Below, in pieces: positions 45,018-51,766 of a DNA stretch of 64,000 bases; within the stretch, counting starts at the first letter, position 1, and every line of letters starts with the position of its first letter. Made by a program: the position numbers and the translations under genes. Under the pieces are notes generated by a model. That model made no database searches. It was not told where the DNA came from and was given only the letters and a program-made list of their open reading frames with translations. The stretch covers positions 1,674,001-1,738,000 of the forward strand of contig JABTTV010000001.1 in assembly GCA_015075725.1 (NCBI GenBank), written 5' to 3'. This stretch comes from Anaerolineales bacterium (GTDB lineage Bacteria; Chloroflexota; Anaerolineae; Anaerolineales; Villigracilaceae).

Positions 45018-45803
45018 CGCTTTTATAAATTCTTCCTGCGTGGTCACGATTTCTTTCAACCCTAATTTTTTCCCCAGGCGTGTCAATTGCGGCGGCTCGA
45101 CGTACGTCTGAGCCAAAGTCTCTTCTTCACCCAAGACCTCCCGCGCGGGACCATCCAACAACACCCTCCCGTCTGCCAATGCGATAACGCGTTCGAAATT
45201 CTCGGCGCAGAAATCGATGTCGTGGGTAATCGTGATGATGGTTTTGCCTTCGCGTTTCAAAACGGCGATGACATTCGCGATGCGCGCGACATTCATCGCA
45301 TCCTGCCCGGTGGTCGGTTCGTCGAAGATGACGATGGGAGTATCCATCGCGATGATGGATGCCAGCGCGACCATCTTGCGCCAGGTGGGCGAGAGGTCGT
45401 AGGGATTGGTCCCGGTCTTTTCGCTCAGTTCGGTGAGAGCCAATGCGCGTTTGACGAGTTCATCCACTTTTTCTTTTGCATACCCAAAATTGCGCGGACC
45501 GAACGAGACCTCGGTCAACACGTCCCTTGAGAATAATTGCTCGTCGGGGTTCTGAAAAACATAGCCGACTCGTGAAGCCAATTGTGCTACTGAATATTTT
45601 GTCGTATCCCAATCGCCAATGGAAACCGAGCCGGAAGCCGGCTTGAGCAGCCCGTTGAAGTGGCGCACGAGAGTCGTCTTCCCTGCGCCGTTCTGCCCGA
45701 CGATCGCAACCTGCTCGCCGGAGTCGATGGCGAGATTAATTCCTTTCAAGGCTTCCAAGCCGGTGGGGTAGGCGAAGCGGAGGTCTTTGATGGTGATATT
45801 CAT
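45003..45803 (-). CDS. ECF transporter ATP-binding subunit with variant signature motif
   Basis: 266 aa from ATG 45803, whose product begins MNITIKDLRFAYPTGLEAL. Walker A GQNGAGKTT, Q-loop YVFQNPDEQLF, Walker B IVIFDEPT and the switch His (ITHDIDF) are present. The ABC signature is LSPTWRK instead of LSGGQ; other ECF ATPases show LSxGE-type changes here, so the subunit probably pairs asymmetrically with the canonical ATPase next door. ATG choice is uncertain, since no clear ribosome site precedes it. Confidence 0.88.
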   Translation of the reverse strand: MNITIKDLRFAYPTGLEALKGINLAIDSGEQVAIVGQNGAGKTTLVRHFNGLLKPASGSVSIGDWDTTKYSVAQLASRVGYVFQNPDEQLFSRDVLTEVSFGPRNFGYAKEKVDELVKRALALTELSEKTGTNPYDLSPTWRKMVALASIIAMDTPIVIFDEPTTGQDAMNVARIANVIAVLKREGKTIITITHDIDFCAENFERVIALADGRVLLDGPAREVLGEEETLAQTYVEPPQLTRLGKKLGLKEIVTTQEEFIKAVGQD

Positions 45804-45876
45804 GATGTTTTGTTTGAAGAGTGAAAAGTGAAACGTGAGCATAAAGACGCCTCTCCCGCGTTTCACCCCTCAAATT

Positions 45877-46713
45877 TCATTTAAATCCTTCCTCCGCCTC
45901 ATCCAACGTGACAGGCAATTTCTCTTTCTTCCATAAACCTTGTTTTTTCGCCTCTCTTGCTGCTGATGTGTAACGCGAAACACCGAAGCCATTCTCGATC
46001 AATACGTCAGAGGTCAACACATCGCCGGGGGTTCCCTCGAGAAAAATTCGACCTTCCTTCAGGGCAATGACGCGGTCTGCGAAGTGGGCGATCCATTCCA
46101 TTTTGTGCTCCACCATCACCACCGTCATGCCTTCTTCCGCCATCCTGCGCACCACGCCGAAGACTTCGCGCGTGCCGATGGGATCCATTTGCGAAGTCGG
46201 CTCGTCGAGGACCAAAAGCCTGGGTCGCATGACCAGGATCGAGGTCAGCGCGACGCGTTGCTGCTGCCCGCCGGAGAGGGAATAGGGAGAGCGGTCCGCC
46301 AAATCGCTGATTCCGGTCAGGGACATGGCATCCTCCACCCGCGCTTTCATTTCATCACGCGGTACGCCGATGTTCTCAAGCCCAAACGCGAGCTCTTCAA
46401 AGACGGTGTACTTCGCGCCGGAAATTTGATTGAAGGGATTTTGAAACGCCAGCCCAACATTGAGCACCCACTCATCCAGCGTGGACTCGCTGGATTTCTT
46501 CCCATCCACTTCGATCTCGCCGCTGATCTCGCCTTTGAAAAAATGCGGCACGAATCCTGCCAATGCATAACACAGCGTGGATTTGCCCGCCCCGTTCGGA
46601 CCGATGACCGCCACGAACTCGCCTTCTCGAACCTGCATGTCGATGTTTTGCAAGGCGGGTTCCTTCGTGAGCGGATATTTATAAGTCAGGTTTTGCAGAT
46701 TTACGAAAGCCAT
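45877..46713 (-). CDS. ECF transporter ATP-binding subunit
   Basis: 278 aa. Walker A GPNGAGKST, Q-loop LAFQNPFNQ, full signature SLSGGQQQR, Walker B LLVLDEPTSQMDP and switch HKMEW. Energises the T subunit. It starts 13 nt inside the end of the EcfT gene, and the second ATPase follows. Confidence 0.94.
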   Translation of the reverse strand: MAFVNLQNLTYKYPLTKEPALQNIDMQVREGEFVAVIGPNGAGKSTLCYALAGFVPHFFKGEISGEIEVDGKKSSESTLDEWVLNVGLAFQNPFNQISGAKYTVFEELAFGLENIGVPRDEMKARVEDAMSLTGISDLADRSPYSLSGGQQQRVALTSILVMRPRLLVLDEPTSQMDPIGTREVFGVVRRMAEEGMTVVMVEHKMEWIAHFADRVIALKEGRIFLEGTPGDVLTSDVLIENGFGVSRYTSAAREAKKQGLWKKEKLPVTLDEAEEGFK

Positions 46714-47480
46714 AAGTTCAAACCGATGGAAAAAACGATCAGCGCGAACAATAACCAGCGCAGGATTTTATCGAACTCAGGGTCGGGGATTTCATGCAAA
46801 GATGTTTTGATGTGTTTGGATGTAAAGCCGCGCGCTTCGATGGCGATGGCGCGTTCCTCGACTTCCACGAGCGAGCCGAAAACTAGCGGACCGACCAACG
46901 GCAGGACGGAACCGGCGCGTTTGAAAAAGGTGCTTTCGGTATCCAGCCCGCGCGAGCGTTGGGCGGCGATGATGGTCTGCGCCTTGGCTTGCATCTGCGG
47001 GATGATCTGAAGCGTGGAAATGATGACGTAGGCGAACTGACCGGGCAGTCCGCGGCGTGTGAGGTCGGACATCAACTCGCTGGGATGGGTGGTCAGCAGA
47101 AACAGAGTGAACGCCGAGACCATTACAAAGACGCGCATGGCGTTCTTGAAGGCGAACATCAGGCTTTCGGTGGTGATATCGAGGAAATAGAATTTGAAGA
47201 TGATATCCGTCCCAATGGGCTGGAAGAAGGCTTGCATCAGAAAGAGAAAACCTGCGGCTGGAAGGATGAGCTGCAGGGCGGTCAGCCAGAATTCGCGGAA
47301 GACTTTTCCCAGCAAGCTCAAGGGGATGATGGCGATCAAGACCAACAGATGAGGCATCCAATACCAGGGAAAAGTAAAGGCGAGGAGGATGAGCGCAAGG
47401 GTGAGCACCAGCTTGGTCAGCGGGTTGAGGCGGTGCAGGAAACTATCCCGTTTGATGTGGAAGGAAAGCCGCTCGTGCAT
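46701..47480 (-). CDS. ECF transporter transmembrane subunit EcfT
   Basis: 259 aa. Five helices and the two coupling motifs in the long cytoplasmic loop, AAQRSRG and AIEARGF, that dock on the two ATPases. N-terminal LHRLNPLTKLVLTLALI is the usual EcfT entry. The S subunit is encoded 331 nt upstream, beyond two repeats. Confidence 0.94.
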   Translation of the reverse strand: MHERLSFHIKRDSFLHRLNPLTKLVLTLALILLAFTFPWYWMPHLLVLIAIIPLSLLGKVFREFWLTALQLILPAAGFLFLMQAFFQPIGTDIIFKFYFLDITTESLMFAFKNAMRVFVMVSAFTLFLLTTHPSELMSDLTRRGLPGQFAYVIISTLQIIPQMQAKAQTIIAAQRSRGLDTESTFFKRAGSVLPLVGPLVFGSLVEVEERAIAIEARGFTSKHIKTSLHEIPDPEFDKILRWLLFALIVFSIGLNLWLS

Positions 47481-47519
47481 GGATTGGATTATACCTATTT
47501 ACGCTCCCTCAACCTAATT

Positions 47520-47586
47520 TTCTCGACGCAAAGATGCGAAGGTGCCAAGAGTGATTCTTTGCGTCCTTGAGCCTTTGCGTTGAATC
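47520..47586. repeat. AACGCAAAG-type inverted repeat
   Basis: CGACGCAAAGATGCGAAGG on the left, CTTTGCGTCCTTGAGCCTTTG on the right (stems about 16-19 bp with mismatches). Lies just upstream of ecfT; the rest of 47481-47810 is the 159-bp repeat and no gene. Confidence 0.7.
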
Positions 47587-47613
47587 TCCCTAGGTAATGA
47601 AAGGGGTGACAAA

Positions 47614-47772
47614 CATAATTAACCCCGAATTTAATTTGGGACGCGGACGAGCGCAGGTTTACGCGGAAAAGGGATTAAAAATCCGCGTTTTCAGCGTTTA
47701 TCAGCGTCCCATTTTGTTCTTAAAAACGAACTCACCCGCGAAACCTTAATTTCGGGGTGAGTCATGTTTATG
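47614..47772. repeat. 159-bp dispersed repeat, copy 2
   Basis: Second copy of the element at 19399-19555, same orientation on the + strand. Here it lies between the S and T genes of the ECF operon and would be transcribed from its other strand. Its end hairpin, CTCACCCGCGAAA/TTTCGGGGTGAG, could partly end transcription after the S gene. Confidence 0.85.
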
Positions 47773-47810
47773 CAATCGCGTACTTTTTATTGAGGGAGTG
47801 ACGCGGTCAA

Positions 47811-48500
47811 TTACCCGCCCAAAATATTCCTGAGCATGAACGCCGCGAACAGAACCAACAGCACGACCACGCCGATGGCGATGTACAACTGGGTGGTGCT
47901 TTGCGCGCCTTCGGTTTCCACCTGGCTGGCTTTGGGGTAGCCGCCGATCATGCGTTTGGGCATGCCGAGGACGATGGCAAAGGCGAGCATGGCGGTCGTG
48001 ATCTTATCCACCGGCTCCACGAGGAAGTTGGTGCTGAAGACCGCGCTGATCATGTCCGAGCCGGTCTGCATCAGGTAGGCGGTGATGAAGGAAGAACCGC
48101 TGGCAGTGATACCGCCATAGAGATAAACGGCGATCGGGGTCGAAACGAGCGCGGCGGTGATCGCCACCACAAAGCCGGTGACCACGACCTTCCACCAGCT
48201 CTTGAAGAAACCCCACTGCGCCATGCGTCCCGCCATGTAGCCGATCATGAAAGCGACGGGCCACCAGGGGAGCGCGTTCGGGTCGATGGCGATGCCCCAG
48301 ATGATGTTCGAGAGCGCTCCGGTGAGCGCGCCCGCCCACGGTCCGCACAGGGCGGCAACCAGAACGGTCCCGATCGAATCAAGGTATACGGGCAGCTTTA
48401 GCGCCAGGACGATCTGCCCCACCGCGATATTGATCGCGATGGCGATGGGGATCAGCACCCACGTCTGTGTATTGAAATTGTTTTTGATCTTTTCAAACAT
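47811..48500 (-). CDS. ECF transporter substrate-binding (S) component
   Basis: 229 aa from ATG 48500; GGAGG just upstream decides it over an ATG four codons earlier. About six helices, with PIAIAINIAVGQIVLALKLPVYLDSIGTVL split as helix 1-2 entry and GPWAGALTGALSNIIWG, a common S-component pattern; a further C-terminal helix follows a short linker. It is the specificity subunit. Since two nucleoside hydrolases and ribokinase are encoded upstream in the same direction, a nucleoside is the likely cargo; sequence alone does not show it. Confidence 0.88.
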   Translation of the reverse strand: MFEKIKNNFNTQTWVLIPIAIAINIAVGQIVLALKLPVYLDSIGTVLVAALCGPWAGALTGALSNIIWGIAIDPNALPWWPVAFMIGYMAGRMAQWGFFKSWWKVVVTGFVVAITAALVSTPIAVYLYGGITASGSSFITAYLMQTGSDMISAVFSTNFLVEPVDKITTAMLAFAIVLGMPKRMIGGYPKASQVETEGAQSTTQLYIAIGVVVLLVLFAAFMLRNILGG

Positions 48501-48566
48501 GGCATCCTCCAAATGAAATGTCGAATTGAATTACACAATCATCATAACACTTTCGGCGGCGGAATG

Positions 48567-49514
48567 TCACGAAATTTCCCGAGCCAGTTTCTCCATGCGC
48601 TCCAGGAACAACTCCATGAATACGCGTGGACGCACGCCCATTGCAACCTTCATGTTGGGCTTTTTCTTCTCATAATTGTAAAAATCCGCGAAGGTGTTGC
48701 CCAGCCCGACTCCGCTTGAAATATCCACGTCCACCACCAGATTCTGGTAATCGCAAATCTCGGGCATGAACGTCAGCGCCATCGTCAGCGGATCGTTGAT
48801 GGCGCAGCCTGCGATGCCTTGATACTCATCGTGAAATTCCATGTAAAAGCGCGTCGAGTCGGCGATGAATTTTGTAATGGGCGAATCGATCTTCAACAAT
48901 CGGTTCAGGTCGTCCCTCGTGAAAATACACTGATACGTCACATCCAGCGGCGTCAGCGTGATCGGCATCCCCGAATGGAAGACGATGTGCGCCGCGTGAG
49001 GGTCCACGCAAGTATTGAATTCCGCCTGCGCCGTTGTGTTGCCCGGTTGTTGGATCGCCCCACCCATGATGAAAACTTCTTTGACGTTTTCCACGATGCG
49101 CGGCTCCTGCCTTATTGCCAATGCGATATTGGTCAATGGACCGATGCACACCAACGTGACTTTCCCCGGCTGTGACATGATCTCTTCGATGAGATAATCG
49201 CTTCCATGCCCCGCCTGTGGCTTGGTCGGCGGTTCTGGGAGTTTTGCGTAGCCCAAACCTGAGTCCCCGTGCGTCTCCGGGCTGAGCAGGGACTCCTTAA
49301 CCAGCGGCAAATCACAACCGCGAAAGACCGGCACATGTCCCGCCTTCGCCAGTTCCAAAACGGACAAAGCGTTCTTCGTCGTCTGCTCCGTGGAAACATT
49401 TCCATGGACGGTGATGACTCCGTCCAGGACGATCTCCGGTGAAGCGAGCGCCAGCAATATCGCCAGAGAGTCGTCAATGCCGGGATCGGTATCGAGGATG
49501 ATGTGTTTGGGCAT
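48567..49514 (-). CDS. Inosine-uridine preferring nucleoside hydrolase
   Basis: 315 aa. The N-terminal Ca2+-binding DTDPGIDD motif and the later GPLTNIALAI, IMGGAI, AEFNTCVDPHAA and C-terminal NDP motif (AINDPLTMAL) are complete. Splits the N-glycosidic bond of nucleosides to base and ribose. It is a tandem paralogue of the gene at 49574 and precedes the S component by 66 nt. Confidence 0.95.
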   Translation of the reverse strand: MPKHIILDTDPGIDDSLAILLALASPEIVLDGVITVHGNVSTEQTTKNALSVLELAKAGHVPVFRGCDLPLVKESLLSPETHGDSGLGYAKLPEPPTKPQAGHGSDYLIEEIMSQPGKVTLVCIGPLTNIALAIRQEPRIVENVKEVFIMGGAIQQPGNTTAQAEFNTCVDPHAAHIVFHSGMPITLTPLDVTYQCIFTRDDLNRLLKIDSPITKFIADSTRFYMEFHDEYQGIAGCAINDPLTMALTFMPEICDYQNLVVDVDISSGVGLGNTFADFYNYEKKKPNMKVAMGVRPRVFMELFLERMEKLAREIS

Positions 49515-49523
49515 GTTCTATAT

Positions 49524-49618
49524 ATGTCATTGCGAGAGCGTGATCTTCCGCTCGAAGCAATCTCCCCATTTGATTAGGGATTGCTTCGTCGTCGCTCCGC
49601 TCCTCCTCGCAATGACAT
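49524..49618. repeat. TCATTGCGAG-type inverted repeat entering a coding end
   Basis: ATGTCATTGCGAG at the left and CTCGCAATGACAT at the right flank an interior with GAAGCAATC/GATTGCTTC. Related to 57922 and 59142. Its right half lies inside the 3' end of the nucleoside hydrolase at 49574 and codes for that protein's last 14 residues. Confidence 0.85.
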
Positions 49619-50542
49619 GATCCTTTCCACGAACAAATCCACGAACTCCCTTCCCCTCACATCCAAAGCTACCTTCATGTTCGCGGGCTTTTTCAATACC
49701 TTCATGAAGTCCGCATATGTTTTCCCGGTCGAGACTCCGCCCGAAATATCCACGTCCACATAAAGCTCTTCGATGGACAGCAACTCCGGCGCAATGATCG
49801 TCGCCACGGTCAAAGGATCGTGTAACGCGCAACCGGCGAATCCTTCATACTTTGAATAGAACGCCATGTAATCCGCCATCACATCGCGGACGAAGCGCGG
49901 AATGGGAGAATCGATCTTCAGCAACCGATCGATGTCCGCCGGGGTGAGCAGGCATTTATACGTCACATCCAGCGGAATCAACGTGATCGGAATCCCTGAA
50001 TTGAAAACGATATGCGCTGCATGCGGGTCTTCATGGATGTTGAACTCTGCCAAAGGTGAGACGTTTCCGCCGGAGCGAATCGCCCCGCCCATGATGACCA
50101 ATTCCTTGACCGCTTCGGCAAACTTCGGCTCCTTGCGAATCGCCAGCGAAACGTTCGTTAGCGGACCGACGGCAAAAAGAGTCAATTCATTCGGCTCGGC
50201 GAGAAATCGCTGAATCAGGTAATCGATGGCGTGAGGATCGACAGGCTTGGTTTTCGGTTCTGGCAATTTTGCCTGACCCAATCCGCTCGCGCCATGCACG
50301 TGACCGCCCCAAGAATGCGGGGTCTTGTTCAACGGCAGGGAGCAGCCTTTCGCCACCGGGATGTCGGCATTCAAAAATTTCAGGATCGCCAATGCGTTCC
50401 GCGTGGTCTTTTCGATACCGACGTTTCCATGCACGGTGGTGATGGCTTCGAGTTTTATTTCCGGCGAGGCCAGCATCAGCAAGATTGCAAGCGCATCGTC
50501 TGCGCCGGGGTCGGTATCGAGGATGATTCGCTTTGGTGTCAT
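49574..50542 (-). CDS. Inosine-uridine preferring nucleoside hydrolase, with repeat-encoded tail
   Basis: 322 aa from ATG 50542 (MTPKRIILDTDPGADD); an ATG 16 codons earlier lies in the repeat at 50551. The DTDPGADD calcium site, GPLTNVSLAI, IMGGAI, AEFNIHEDPHAA and LHDPLTVAT are complete. Compared with its paralogue at 48567, whose end is LERMEKLAREIS, this one ends VERI and then MSLRGGAERRRSNP, read from the inverted repeat 49524-49618. The repeat therefore replaced or extended the original end. Confidence 0.93.
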   Translation of the reverse strand: MTPKRIILDTDPGADDALAILLMLASPEIKLEAITTVHGNVGIEKTTRNALAILKFLNADIPVAKGCSLPLNKTPHSWGGHVHGASGLGQAKLPEPKTKPVDPHAIDYLIQRFLAEPNELTLFAVGPLTNVSLAIRKEPKFAEAVKELVIMGGAIRSGGNVSPLAEFNIHEDPHAAHIVFNSGIPITLIPLDVTYKCLLTPADIDRLLKIDSPIPRFVRDVMADYMAFYSKYEGFAGCALHDPLTVATIIAPELLSIEELYVDVDISGGVSTGKTYADFMKVLKKPANMKVALDVRGREFVDLFVERIMSLRGGAERRRSNP

Positions 50543-50550
50543 AAATTCCT

Positions 50551-50619
50551 GTAGGGGCGGGGTTTCCCCGCCCAATGTGCGAAGTATCAATGACAGGGGG
50601 AGGAGACCTCGCCCCTACG
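50551..50619. repeat. GTAGGGGCG-type inverted repeat
   Basis: GTAGGGGCG (50551-50559) at the left and CGCCCCTAC (50610-50618) at the right, with a nested GGCGGGG/CCCCGCC hairpin. It sits between ribokinase and the hydrolase and touches the rbsK stop codon. Confidence 0.7.
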
Positions 50620-51532
50620 AAATGAACCTTTCGACTTCTTCCTTGGTGGGTAATGACGGTTGAGCGCCGAATTTTGTCGTTGCCAATGCGCCGCAGGCGC
50701 ACCCGTAACGGACGGACTCTTCGAGCGATTTGCCGCCCAACACGGCAGAAGCGAAACCTCCAATGAATGCATCGCCCGCGGCGGTGGTATCCACGACGTT
50801 TACTTGATACGCGCCGACTCGTGTCACTTGTTTACCGGTCACCAATAACGCGCCTTTATCTCCCAGTGTGACGATGACGGTCTTCACGCCCTGCTTCAAG
50901 ATTTCTTTTGCGGCAGTTTCGGCAGTTGAAGCATCGTTTACAGGTTTGCCTGTCAGCAGGGATAACTCGCTTTCGTTGGGAATCAAAATATCCACGTTTG
51001 CTAGCAGTTCGCCCGGAAGCGGTTTGGCAGGCGCGGGGTTCAGGATCACGGTCATGCCATAATCGCGGGCTTTTTGTGCGGCGTGTAGAACTGTCGGTGT
51101 GGGAATCTCCAACTGGAGCAGAAGCAGTTTCGAGTTTAAGAAAGAGGCGGAGTCCACATCCGCTGGAGTGACCTTGCCGTTCGCTCCCGGCGAAAGTACG
51201 ATGCTGTTCTGTCCATTCGCATCCACAACGATGATGGCTGTGCCGGTCGCGGATTCATCCGGAAGCACATGGGAGGTATCCACCCGATTCGATTTGAGAT
51301 TCTCGACAAGGAACGGACCGAAACTGTCGCTTCCGACCCGCCCGATCATGCTTACACCCATCCCCTGCCTTGCCGCCGCAACGGCTTGATTCGCGCCCTT
51401 GCCGCCGGGGATGATCTGCAAATCTTCGCCGCTGATGGTCTCGCCCGGTTGTGGAAAGCGCGGAGATTTGACGACAAGATCCGCGTTCAACGAGCCGACT
51501 ACAACGACGTCGAACTTTGACGAAACTGCCAT
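50615..51532 (-). CDS. rbsK: Ribokinase
   Basis: 305 aa PfkB-family sugar kinase. VVVGSLNADLVVK, the GGKGANQAVAAAR di-Gly site, LNPAPAKPLP, and the anion-hole/catalytic DTTAAGDAFIGGF are all typical of ribokinase. Phosphorylates the ribose freed by the two hydrolases encoded just downstream, letting it enter the pentose phosphate pathway. First gene of the leftward salvage unit. Confidence 0.93.
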   Translation of the reverse strand: MAVSSKFDVVVVGSLNADLVVKSPRFPQPGETISGEDLQIIPGGKGANQAVAAARQGMGVSMIGRVGSDSFGPFLVENLKSNRVDTSHVLPDESATGTAIIVVDANGQNSIVLSPGANGKVTPADVDSASFLNSKLLLLQLEIPTPTVLHAAQKARDYGMTVILNPAPAKPLPGELLANVDILIPNESELSLLTGKPVNDASTAETAAKEILKQGVKTVIVTLGDKGALLVTGKQVTRVGAYQVNVVDTTAAGDAFIGGFASAVLGGKSLEESVRYGCACGALATTKFGAQPSLPTKEEVERFIS

Positions 51533-51612
51533 GCGGACTATTTTACATCAAAGGTTTCGTTTGCAAATTTCTCTTTCCTCGCTTGTTTTTACGAAAAGTT
51601 ATCGGCAACACC

Positions 51613-51675
51613 CTTAACGCAAAGGCGCAATGACGCAAAGGTTAAACGCTGGTCGACCCCGCGTCTTTGCGTTGA
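51613..51675. repeat. AACGCAAAG-type inverted repeat
   Basis: TTAACGCAAAGGCGCAATG and CGCGTCTTTGCGTTGA as imperfect arms. It lies in the 234-nt gap between rbsK and the PBP-like gene, which otherwise shows only the promoter below. Confidence 0.7.
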
Positions 51676-51754
51676 TCTCCATAATTACTCCGCCCACTTT
51701 CCATCGCCAACCTCTCTTTCCACTTTCCACTTTCATCCCTCCTCCTTAATCCTT

Positions 51755-51760
51755 TATACT
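51755..51760 (+). promoter_or_regulatory. Putative -10 TATACT of the PBP-like gene
   Basis: TATACT ends 6 nt before the ATG at 51767, the gap being TCCCCC with no ribosome site. A leaderless message is predicted. Confidence 0.45.
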
Positions 51761-51766
51761 TCCCCC

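Noticed and set aside
47614..47772. CRISPR array or tRNA-like structure in the dispersed repeats
   Set aside because: No short regularly spaced units and no cloverleaf or T-loop signature; it is a single palindromic element present in two copies.
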